Notes under the pieces: generated by a model
What the model was told of the DNA's origin: nothing
The model's database searches: none
The model's input: the letters and a program-made list of their open reading frames with translations, nothing else
IMG/VR virus record: IMGVR_UViG_3300037882_000568
Location: 1 to 29,115 of that record
From: a virus
Length of the DNA stretch: 29,115 nt
Direction: 5' to 3' (one strand)
Part shown: positions 1-9,800 of the stretch, piece by piece
How the letters are laid out: the number at the start of each line of letters is the position of its first letter
Position numbering within the stretch: the stretch's first letter is position 1
Position numbers and translations under genes: made by a program

Positions 1-1
1 A

Positions 2-1240
2 AATGATTGGAATGAATTTCATAATTATGAAGATTCAGCTTTGTATGGCACTGCACAGCCTGAGATTCCATCTTTTGGAGAACCAAAAGTTATAACTTTG
101 AAATTTAAAACATCGGATCCTAATCTCCAAGATTTTGATAATCGGATTTTATTTTCTTTCATTGATGAAGTTACCTTTACAGGTGTGGGAAAAGTTGGAG
201 CAGTTAAGGGTGATTATTGGTTGACCACAGGATCTCCTATAACTTGGGATACATATTCAGTATCGAATTCTATTTCAGGATCGAATTCTATGAGTCTGAT
301 TAACATTTTTTGGCAAAAGGATTCAAATCAATATAAGAGACTAAGAATATATGGAGCACTTCATGAAAACTTCATTTATGGTGGGAAAGCTGTAATCACT
401 TCTGGTTCAGATGCTTTGGCTAAAACTGATGCCTCAGGATTTTTGATTCCACTGCATTACCCAAGTTTGAAAAAAGCTGGGATTGTTAGTGCAACTCAGC
501 TTTCTACAGCAAATACTTATATTGTTTTTAACTCATACAAAGTCTTTGAAAAGAAATGGTATGAGTCATTCTTCGCAATGTTGTTTATCATCGTTGCCAT
601 CGTGGTATTAAGCGCTGTGATAGCTCCTGGAGTTGTAAGTGTAGCATCAGGTGTTCTTGGTAGTAACGCTGCTGTAGGGGCTGCTCTGGGGCTTTCTGGT
701 GTAGGTGCAGTTGTTGCTGGTGCAGTTGCAAATGCGATTGCTGCTGTGCTGATTTCAACAGCATTAACTCAAGCTTCAACTTCTATATTTGGGCAGAAGT
801 GGGGTGCTTTGATTGGTGCGATTCTAAGCTTTGTTGTAAGCTTTGGTATGGTTAATGGATTCAGTAATCTATCAACCATTTTTCAACCACAAAATATTTT
901 GGCTTTAAGTTCTGCTTTAGCAAATGGATACCAAGGGTATGTCAAAGGATCTATTGAAGAAATGAATGATCAACTTTTCCAAATTGGAGAGGGTTACAAA
1001 ACTGAAATTGATCGTATTCAAGATCGTTTGTCAGAGCTTATGGGAAATGACTTGGCTTTTGATCCAATGTCTTTTACAGATAGTGTTAGAGGCAATGGAT
1101 CACGAACTGGAAGTTACACTCCAGAAAGTTTAGATGAATTCATCCAACGAACTACTCTTACTGGTTCAGATATCGTTGATATGACTTTATCTATAATCAG
1201 TGATTTTTCTGATCTAAGTCTTACCCTTCCAAAAACCTAA
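2..1240 (+). CDS. Internal virion protein with hydrophobic core, 5' partial
   Basis: The reading frame is open from the first bases of the window, so the true start lies upstream; the TTG at 41 is not a convincing start. About 413 residues are visible. The first half is soluble and beta-rich. It is followed by a long Ala/Gly/Val-rich hydrophobic stretch (roughly bases 560-870) able to form two or more membrane helices, and then a polar helical tail containing a heptad-like segment (EIDRIQDRLSEL). This layout, in the gene cluster just ahead of the virion RNA polymerase, matches the place of the N4 gp53/gp54 inner virion proteins, which are thought to be ejected and help pass DNA or polymerase through the envelope. 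That role is inferred from position and the membrane segment; I do not recognise a named domain. The stop lies in a small hairpin next to the following gene. Confidence 0.75.
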   Translation, partial: NDWNEFHNYEDSALYGTAQPEIPSFGEPKVITLKFKTSDPNLQDFDNRILFSFIDEVTFTGVGKVGAVKGDYWLTTGSPITWDTYSVSNSISGSNSMSLINIFWQKDSNQYKRLRIYGALHENFIYGGKAVITSGSDALAKTDASGFLIPLHYPSLKKAGIVSATQLSTANTYIVFNSYKVFEKKWYESFFAMLFIIVAIVVLSAVIAPGVVSVASGVLGSNAAVGAALGLSGVGAVVAGAVANAIAAVLISTALTQASTSIFGQKWGALIGAILSFVVSFGMVNGFSNLSTIFQPQNILALSSALANGYQGYVKGSIEEMNDQLFQIGEGYKTEIDRIQDRLSELMGNDLAFDPMSFTDSVRGNGSRTGSYTPESLDEFIQRTTLTGSDIVDMTLSIISDFSDLSLTLPKT

Positions 1241-1248
1241 AGAGGTTT
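1233..1248 (+). promoter_or_regulatory. Intercistronic hairpin covering a ribosome binding site
   Basis: AAACCT (1233-1238) pairs perfectly with AGGTTT (1243-1248) around the loop AAAG. The stem and loop contain the stop codon of the upstream gene and the AGAGG ribosome binding site of the gene starting at 1252. In the mRNA it would hide the site until ribosomes finishing the upstream gene open it, giving translational coupling. The stem is short and AU-rich, so it may be weak. Confidence 0.4.
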
Positions 1249-1251
1249 GAA

Positions 1252-1722
1252 ATGAGTTACACAGACATCTTCTCAAATGACCCATCAGGTCTTTCTATGG
1301 GTATGCCTACAGTCAGCCCATCAAATATGGCAGCGGTTCGAACTCCTATGACTTCAGGTGTGAACCCTCCAAGTCCTGCAACAGGTGCTCCTATGGTAAC
1401 TCCCCAAGGTCAGGGAATTGGCCAAGGTGTGGGTATGGCAAATAACACAGGTCAACCTGGATTCTTCAGCCAAAATGGAGCTGGTCAATTTGCTCTTGGA
1501 GCAATTCAGACTTTGGGTTCTTTGTGGAACAGCTTCCAACAAAACAAAATGGCAAAACAGTCTTTTGATTTTCAAAAGAAAGCTTATGAGACAAATCTTG
1601 CAAACCAAACACAGAACTACAACACTGAGCTTACAGATCGAATTCAAGCTCGATATGCGACTGAAGGTCGTTCAAATGCTGCTGCTGAGGCTGCTGCATA
1701 TGTTGAAAAGAACAAGCTATAA
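1252..1722 (+). CDS. Small virion protein (N4 gp52 position)
   Basis: A 156-residue protein starting at an ATG six bases after AGAGG. The first 80 residues are rich in Pro, Gly, Ser and Asn and are probably disordered. Around residues 75-90 there is a Gly/Ala-containing amphipathic stretch (FALGAIQTLGSLWNSF). From about 90 to the end the chain is Gln/Asn/Ala-rich and helical, ending in Lys-Asn-Lys-Leu. This combination is common in small inner-capsid or connector-associated proteins of podoviruses, and the gene sits two genes before the virion RNA polymerase, where N4 carries its 16-kDa virion protein gp52. There is no enzyme motif. The virion role is inferred from synteny and composition. 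Confidence 0.75.
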   Translation: MSYTDIFSNDPSGLSMGMPTVSPSNMAAVRTPMTSGVNPPSPATGAPMVTPQGQGIGQGVGMANNTGQPGFFSQNGAGQFALGAIQTLGSLWNSFQQNKMAKQSFDFQKKAYETNLANQTQNYNTELTDRIQARYATEGRSNAAAEAAAYVEKNKL

Positions 1723-1738
1723 TCCGAGGAGCTAAGCA

Positions 1739-3778
1739 ATGGCACGTCTGACAATTGAACAGGTTAAAGCCCCAGATTTCTCTGCTTCATCAGAGATGCT
1801 GGCTAGAGCTGGAGAAAGCTTCAATACAGGTGTTGAGAGTGCCAAAGGTATCTTGGATAAATACAACCAAGGCCAACAAGCCAAAGGGGATCAAGCCCTG
1901 ATTGGTGCTCTTGCTGGTTTGAAATCTGAAGATGAATTGTCAAACTTCCTTCAGACAACTGATCTTACATCAGTGAATATCTCAGACAAAATGAAAGAAA
2001 ACATTCTTGGTGCAAGAGCAACTATTCTTGGAAATAATTCAACCAGACAATCGACTCTAAACAATGCAGATTCAAACTCTCGTGCGAATGCTGCTGAAGG
2101 TCGAACTGCTGCTGAATACCTTGATGGTGTGGTAAAACGTGATGAAATGAGAGGTCTTACCTCTTCTTACATTGGTGCTCTTCAAGAAGGTCAACAGTAT
2201 GGTTCTGGTGGTGGTTTGAATGATCGTGAGATCTTGGCCAAAACCATTGAAGCTGAGGCTCGTGGTGAAGGTTACACTGGGAAACTTGCAGTTGGTGCTG
2301 TTGTTCGAAACAGAGCTGCTACAGGTAAATATGGTGGTTCAAGTATTACTGATGTGATCATGAAAGATGGTCAGTTTTCAGCATGGAATGGTGAAACAGG
2401 ATATGCTGGTGGTGAGGGTGCAGTTGATATGAGAAATCTGAGAGTATCAGATGAATCATACGCTGCCGCTGATGCTGTTTTGTCAGGTCAATATGAAGAT
2501 CCGACTGGTGGTGCAACTCATTACTACAACCCAGATAAAGCCACTCCTGCTTGGGGTAGAGGTCAAAATCCTTCAGCCAATCAATGGTCAACCATTGGGA
2601 ATCATGTGTTTGGGAATCCAGATGGAATTCGCCCTCCTGGATCAACTGGCCCTGTTCAAGGGTATGATCCAAGCCGGGTTACATCAAACAATGTTGGTGG
2701 ACAAAAAGCGAGTGACTTTCTTGCTGCTGTAAGTGCATCTACAAAAATGACTCCAGATGAGGCATCCAAACTTCTCACTTCTGTTTTGGATCAACAAAGA
2801 CAGGGTGATGCTGCTATTCAAGCAGCCAATACTGCCATCAAAGAGGCTGAAGCTGCTGGACAGGCACAGGCTTTGGCTGATGCAACCAGAAGTGCAATTT
2901 TGAATACAAACAATCTGTCTGGTGATGCTGTTACCAGAGAGATTCTCAGCTTTGGTGGGGCTTCTCCATCTGCCGTATTGGAAGCTGCTGGACAAAATCG
3001 TGATAAATTTGGTGGAGTTATTTCTCCAAATGTCCCACAAGATCAACAAGTTACAGATGCTCTTGGTAGAACTTCTGCAACTGATGCTACACAAGTTTCA
3101 AATGATCCTATTGTGAGATCTTTTGAAATGGCAAAATCTTTTGATTCATCAAAAGATCTAGGCAAAGATCTTATGAGTGAATTTAATGTTCCCACAGATT
3201 CTGGTCTTGATTCAGTATATGTGGAAAAAACAATCACTCGAATGGCAAATGACGCTGGTGTAACTCCAGGTCAAATGGCTGCAACTTTGTCTCAAACTTC
3301 TCAAGGAAATTTCCAACAATTTAATGATATGTTGGGTGCAGATCCAGGAACAGAGTTTTACTCATCTATCATGAGTTTGAGTAACAATAATTTTGGACAA
3401 GAAGCTTCAGCTTCATATGAAGCTATTCAGAGTGATGCTTCAAAAAGATCAACTGAGAGAGCCTCTGCTGAACTTCAATTGAGTGCAGCATCTTCAAGAG
3501 CTGTAAAGTTTCCTGTTGGTTCAGAGCAAAGAGTTGCTGCTGATGCAGAAGTTGCTGCTTTGAAAGACACTCTTTTGAAAGGTATGACTCCACAAGAAAG
3601 AGAACAAAATCTGAGAGATTATGTTGTCAAAACTGGTATGGGTTCACGTCTTCAAGGACTTGATCCCAACTCTCCTGAGTTTTTCCGAGCAATGGCTCAA
3701 CTTGAGGAAACAGTAAAAGCTGACACAAGTCTCACTCCAAATGAAAAAGAACTTCTCCTTCGAGATATTAGAGGATAA
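1739..3778 (+). CDS. Internal virion protein with SleB-like cell wall hydrolase domain
   Basis: A 679-residue protein; the ATG follows a GGAG ribosome binding site. Residues 1-150 are helical and low in complexity, like phage ejection proteins. Residues about 160-292 form a SleB/Hydrolase_2-type domain. The hallmarks are the IEAEARGEG segment, with Glu173 the likely catalytic acid, then AVGAVVRNRA, QFSAWN, TGGATHYYNP and IGNHVFG. This fold cleaves peptidoglycan in spore-cortex and cell-wall lytic enzymes. The remaining 390 residues are mostly helical, Ala/Ser/Gln-rich and without a known domain. The gene is directly ahead of the virion RNA polymerase, the N4 gp51 slot. The natural reading is a virion-associated murein hydrolase that opens the wall during DNA ejection, rather than the lysis enzyme. 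The domain call is strong; its use at entry is inferred. Confidence 0.85.
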   Translation: MARLTIEQVKAPDFSASSEMLARAGESFNTGVESAKGILDKYNQGQQAKGDQALIGALAGLKSEDELSNFLQTTDLTSVNISDKMKENILGARATILGNNSTRQSTLNNADSNSRANAAEGRTAAEYLDGVVKRDEMRGLTSSYIGALQEGQQYGSGGGLNDREILAKTIEAEARGEGYTGKLAVGAVVRNRAATGKYGGSSITDVIMKDGQFSAWNGETGYAGGEGAVDMRNLRVSDESYAAADAVLSGQYEDPTGGATHYYNPDKATPAWGRGQNPSANQWSTIGNHVFGNPDGIRPPGSTGPVQGYDPSRVTSNNVGGQKASDFLAAVSASTKMTPDEASKLLTSVLDQQRQGDAAIQAANTAIKEAEAAGQAQALADATRSAILNTNNLSGDAVTREILSFGGASPSAVLEAAGQNRDKFGGVISPNVPQDQQVTDALGRTSATDATQVSNDPIVRSFEMAKSFDSSKDLGKDLMSEFNVPTDSGLDSVYVEKTITRMANDAGVTPGQMAATLSQTSQGNFQQFNDMLGADPGTEFYSSIMSLSNNNFGQEASASYEAIQSDASKRSTERASAELQLSAASSRAVKFPVGSEQRVAADAEVAALKDTLLKGMTPQEREQNLRDYVVKTGMGSRLQGLDPNSPEFFRAMAQLEETVKADTSLTPNEKELLLRDIRG

Positions 3779-3784
3779 GAGTAA

Positions 3785-3799
3785 CTCAGTAACACTGAG
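3785..3799 (+). promoter_or_regulatory. Hairpin overlapping the RBS of the virion RNA polymerase gene
   Basis: CTCAGT (3785-3790) and ACTGAG (3794-3799) pair perfectly around a three-base AAC loop. The right arm contains the first bases of the GAGGA ribosome binding site, seven bases before the ATG at 3808. In the mRNA the hairpin would compete with ribosome loading. N4 particles carry only a few copies of this very large protein, so a translational brake would make sense; that purpose is inference. Confidence 0.45.
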
Positions 3800-3807
3800 G
3801 AACTCAC

Positions 3808-6800
3808 ATGGTTGATACACCCAATTACACCAACTCTCCTCTGGCAAATCCCAAATTCCTTGAAAACAGTAGTCTGACACCTAAAGTGTCAGATTACTCT
3901 TCATCAAAATTGGCTGATCCCAGGTTTCAAGCTGAAGTTGCTGCAAAAGAAGTTGCTCCAAAGCAACTTTCTCTTGAGGAACAGAAACTTGAGTTGCAGC
4001 GTGAAGCTGCTTCATTGGATGATCGTTCTGCTGGACAGATTCTTTCAGACTCTTTGATCTCTGGAACCAATGCTGCTGTGAGTGGTTTGCTGTCGATTGG
4101 TGGTATTATTGATAAAGGTATCGGTGCTGCTGTTGAATACTCAGCTCCCGAAGGATCTTTGACAAAGGATTTTGGTGGTCTTCTGAATGATAATGCCATG
4201 CGTGTTGCTTCAGAAATGACTGATAGCTTCACTGGTTTTACTGATTCATTCAAATCAGATACGGCAAAAAGAAGTGCTGAGATTCAAGGTGAAATCTCTG
4301 CAATCGACAATGAAGTAAACAAACAACAGTATGAACAAGATATTGCATCTGGTGACAGTGAGTTCATTTCCAGCCTAAGCTTGTATGGTCGTCAAGCTAT
4401 TGATTTCGCTGATCGAACTTTGAGTGATCCAGTCGCTTCAGGTGAATTGGTTTCCAATGCAGTTGGTTCTCTTGCTTCTGGTTCAGTGCTTTCCAAGATT
4501 GGGACCAAAATTGCAACAGGTGTTGCTGAACGTTTTGGTATTGAAGGTGTGAAACGTTTAGGCTTGGAGTATGGTGGTTCTGCTTTAGGTATGGGTGTGA
4601 CTGAAGCATCTTCTACTTACACGTCTACAGTCTCTGAAGTCATGGGTAGAACCCCTGAACAAATGACTTCATCTGATATGTATCAAGAGCTTATTGCTCT
4701 GGGTATGACCCATGAAGAAGCTCAAACAAAGGTAGCAGATTCTGCTGGTTTGGATGCTTTTGTAAATCAGCTTCCTGCTGCAATGACTGCTGGGCTTTTG
4801 AGTGCCAAATTCAACGCCAATCCTCTTTCTACAATGCGTGGTGAAAACCCTCTAGGAGTGTTTATCACTGCTGGGAAAGAAGCTATGGAAGAGGCTGCTC
4901 AAGGTGCTTCAGGCCAGTATAACCAAAACTATGCCATCAAAGATTATGTAGATCCTACACAAGATCTAAGTGAAGGTGTGGTTGATCAAGCTGTTGGTGG
5001 TTTGTTGGGTGGTTTTGCTTCATCTGGCATCATTGGTGCTCCTTCAGGTGTTATGAATGGTCTTCAAGAACAAACTGAAAGAATCAGATCAGAAGTAGCC
5101 TATGATCGTTTTGTCAAAGGTATAGGTGATCAGATTGCTGAGAGTCATCGTGTCAATGAATTGAATCGAATGACTCCAGGAGAACGTGATTCAAATCTTC
5201 GTTCTGCTTTTACACAAACCTCCCCTGGAGAGGATCTGTTCAACTCAGTCATTGGTAAAGGAGCTGAAGCTCTAAATGCCCTCAAAGAAGGTGCTCAGAC
5301 GCTCTCTGAGAGTGATGCACTGGGTAAGACTGTGGAAGGTATCAAAACAGGTGTGCAGGCTGTAAAACAGGCTGCTACGCCAATTGTGAATGAAGTCATC
5401 AAGACTGCCCAAAATTACGTGGATAAACCAAATCCTGTTATCCAAAATGAGATCATTACTGCTGCACAAGAAGTGTCTGTGGCTGTGAATGATCCTGCTG
5501 TGGAAACAGGAGATCTTGGAAAACCAGATGAATCAATCACAAAAGATATTGTTCCTGAGTTCTTCAAAGAAACTGTCACTGAAGGTTCGAACATTGCAGA
5601 TACTATGGTCAGTATTGTCCAGACCCTTGCTGACAAGAAAGTTCCAATTTCAGAGATGAAAGATGATGCTGTTTTGTTTGTGACTGAAAAGTTCAACCAA
5701 ATGCAAAATGCTGCATCAGCTTTGTCTCCTGAAGTGAAAGCCAAAGTGAAAAAGGTTTTGGCTTCTCCTGATCTTGAGCGCATTCGTAAACGTGCTGCTC
5801 GATTGGATTTGAACACATTTATCAGTCCAACGATTGAAAGAGTTTCATCTCTCGTCAAAGGAATGACTGTATCTATGAGCAGAGTGAATCCATCAAATGT
5901 AAATCCTGATGTGGTGGATAAAATCCTAAAACAGGAATATCGTGGTGATCTTTCTCCTCAAGATGTTAAATCATTGGAAGTAGCTGCAAGCGTTACTCGT
6001 CCAATGAATAACTACATCAAAAACATTGTCAAAATTCAAGATGACAAAAATGCTTTCTTGGTTTCAACAGGACAAGTTCCTGATAAAACTGAGAATTCAG
6101 TTGAAGCTGTGTCTCGTAAGATCCTTGAAGGTGGGAAAACAAACCAAGAAAAGCTTCCTTCTGTGAAAACTTTTGCAAACCAAATCATTGTTGGAATGCA
6201 GTCTTCAGACCAATCTATTGATACAGGTGATACTCGTATTCCTGTTAAACAAGTTGCCCAACAGTTTGGTAGGTTGGTTCAACATATGACCAACAAAGTG
6301 AATGCTTTGAATGCTTCATTTGACAAGAGAGATCAAAATGGGGTTGGCCCAGTAGTAGTGTTTGACACACTGGTCAATGGAAAATTCATTAAAGCTGGTA
6401 TGGCTGGATCGAAATCAGCAAATTACAGCACTCGTTCAATCAACAGCACATCGTTTGCAAAGACTGTAGCTGCTGATGCTACTGTCATGGGTGAAATTTA
6501 CAATGCCTTGGTTTCAGCTTACCCTGAACTATTTCCAAATGGGGTTGTGACCATTCCTGTTTTGAAAACGTTGGATGCACCTGTGCAAACAAATACTCAA
6601 GAAATTGAAGATCAAAAACAAAACACAACGGCAGACGAAGAGACTTTGGCGGCAGCCAAAGTCGATGAGTCTGCTGAAACAAACTCAAAAATGAAGACCC
6701 TATTTGATGATTTGCTTGAAGATGCAATGAAGACAATCGAAGAAGGTGATCCTGAAATCTCAATCAGAATCACATCATCAAATGAGTTTTTTGATTATGT

Positions 6801-9800
6801 ATCAAACAACCCACTCACACAAAGAGTAGGTGGAGATAGAGCATATTTCCTTCATGAAAAAGTGGTTCAGTATTTGGGAATTGAAACTCAAACTGAACAA
6901 ACAACAGAAGAAGCACCTCAAACAACGGCTGTCGAGGACACGACCCTGGTCGTGTCTGAGACGCCTGAATCAAATGAAACAAAACCATTATCAGATACAA
7001 AAGAAAATTCTTTGACCATTTCTACTGATGATTCTCAAATTACTGAATCAGTAAAAGAGAGAAAACCTGTTTCTGATAATCAAATCCAAGGTAAAGTCAG
7101 TGATCGCTTTGGTTCAGTATTCTATCCAAAGAAGACCCTAGCAAAATCTGCTGAAGAACTATTGGCTCAGATCTCAGAACAACCAGGTTCTGAGAACTAT
7201 GTCACATTCTCTGAAGTCCTTTTGGATCGAATTTCAAGAGCAATGAATGCACGTCTTCAATCTGTGTTGGTCAGCAAAGCTGATGGAAGAACTCTTGCTC
7301 AAGCTTTGAAAGAAACTCCAGATACTCTTATGGAAATAAGAGACTTCAAACCTTTGATGATCGTAGATCCTGATACAGGTATCTACGACCAAAAGCTTTT
7401 GAATCTGGCTTCAATGGCTGTCATCGACTGGATGACAACTGCAAGACCATATGGTGTTGATCGTGTAGATGATCTTTTGAAAGAACTTGGATTGGTTGGA
7501 AATGATCTGACCGAAGAACAAATTCGTCTGATGTTTTCCAGTGTTCCAACAAGAACAACAACTGAATCTTTGGCGAGAAAAGTCATCAAGCTTTGGAATG
7601 TTCAGCCAAACAAAATGGCTCAAATGGTAGACATTCGAGGCACAACAGAAGGTCTCGTAAAAGAAATCTTCACAGTCCTAAGTGAGATGGAAGATTCTCT
7701 CGTGAAAGTGAGAGAGATCAAAGTTGGTAAGGGTTATGCAACCACATTTGATATTTCTGCTCTAAAAGCAGAACAGACAGACATTGGTCTTGCTGCTCTT
7801 GGATCATTGGACAAACTGATGTTTCCTGAAGACAAAATTATGATCTCGTTTGGTGAGAAAATTTCTCATGTAGACTCAGCCCAAAACAACAAACCTGATG
7901 TTCGTTTGACTGAAATGGAACGTAAAGCTTTGAAGAACATGCAGGACATTCCCCATACTGAGGCAGTGCCTGTGGTTTCATTCTTCAAAGCTTTGGGATT
8001 GGAATCATGGTCTTCAATGGTTGGAAAAAGAGATTCTTCTAAACTGGCAAAGCGTCATTCTTTGAGACTCACGATTGAAGGTAAAAATCTATCAATCGAA
8101 CGTGACTTTGAAGATGCTTTGGAAGTAGTGAATACTGCTTCTGGGAAAGAAGTATTCTATCCATTTGGTATTACCAATGTTGGTCGTCACCAAATGAGAG
8201 GTATCAATCCTCAGAACAATAAAGTTCTGAGAGCAATGATGACACCTACTCATGCAAAATTGGATATGGTGAACAACCAAAAGCACAAAGATGCTTTCTG
8301 GCTGACTGTTGTTCAATCTTCTGAAATTGCAAAGGTTGAGAAGAAAGATCACACAAAGATCCTGTCAACTGTGCAAGAAGAATTCAACCAAAAATTTGGA
8401 GAAGCCACAGCCATTGCTGTGACTTTCTTTGAAACAGGTTCTCTTAACTCATCAGCCTTCGCTGAAGCGATGCTGAGAGCGTCTAAAGGTGCAGAAGTCA
8501 CTGTGGCTCAGGTAAACGCTGTGATCGCTGTAGCACGTCTCCAGCAGGCTCAGAAAGCAGGGACTGCTAACAGCTTTGAGACATCTCTTAGTTTTGAACT
8601 AGACGGTAAGACTGATGGTGCTGCCAATATGATGGCTGCCTTTGGTCAAGGCATTATGACTATGATGGAATACATGAACTTCAAACGTGTTGGTTTCTTC
8701 CTTGGATCCAATGGAGAAACTCTGAATACATTTCTAAGTGAAAACCAGGATTTGTATGAAGTAAACTCGTTTGTTGCGACAAGAGCTTTGAACAAAAGGA
8801 TAAGTGAAGCTACGGGTTTGGACAGAAAACGTCTGATTGCTCTTCAAAGATTTGCCTACCATTTTGGAGATCTGACGATCAACTCAAATGGTGAGATCGA
8901 ACTGAGTCGTGCTTCATCCAAAAATCCAATGACCAAAAAAGTTTATGGGTCTTTGGAAAAAGGTATCGCTGAAGGTATTTCTCAAGACATGGTAATTGAG
9001 TTTTACAATCAACTCACCAATCTTCCTGATGGGGTGACTGTAGAAGATCATTTGAATTACCAAGAGATTAATGAAGATCTCCAGTTTTTATTTGGAACAA
9101 AGCTTCCTGCAAAATTGGATGTGAATGATTTTATTCTACCTTGGTCTTCAATGGCTCCATTCTCAGACTTTGTGAAATCGACCTTTGGAGAAATTCTAAG
9201 TGACTCAATCAATGGTGTTATGAGTGAAAAAACCATTGGTGTGAATGATCTGTTGGTATTTACCACAGGTGTTCAAGGTGAATTCATGAAGCTGTATTTT
9301 GAACAGCGTCTGGCTGAAGCTATGGGAGAATTGACTGAAGAATTTGGTCAAAGTGAAAACCAGAAAAAAGGTAAACCCACTCTTCGGAAAATGAGTCAAG
9401 AAAGATACGATGCAATTGTCAAAGAGACTTTAGCTTTTGCTCCATACTTCTCAGATGGTCTTCAAAATCTTCGTATTGGTGATTTTACAGGTCAACAAGA
9501 TGACACTGAAATGAGTTCAAACCTGAATGGAAACATTCGGGCTAAATCTACCATGCAAAAGCCTGATGATATCGGGGTGAAAGGTATCCCATATGTGATC
9601 CAGGGTCGTGGTGATGCCATGATGATGAATCGTATCTTCAGTGCAGATAACTCACCTAAAAAAGCGATTCCAATCTTCGATGGTATTGACCTTTCAATTA
9701 CAGATTTCAGTGATTTGAGTAATCAAATCAACGAAGCTGTTTTGGAAAACTGGGATCATGATGTGCTTGGACCAGTAAAAGATAACTTTGACAGGTTCCT

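Noticed and set aside
3785-3799. N4-type hairpin promoter for the virion RNA polymerase
   Set aside because: The stem and three-base loop have the right geometry, but the sequence does not resemble the known GAAGC-GGA-GCTTC type, it lies within a late operon, and it overlaps the ribosome binding site, which gives a simpler explanation.
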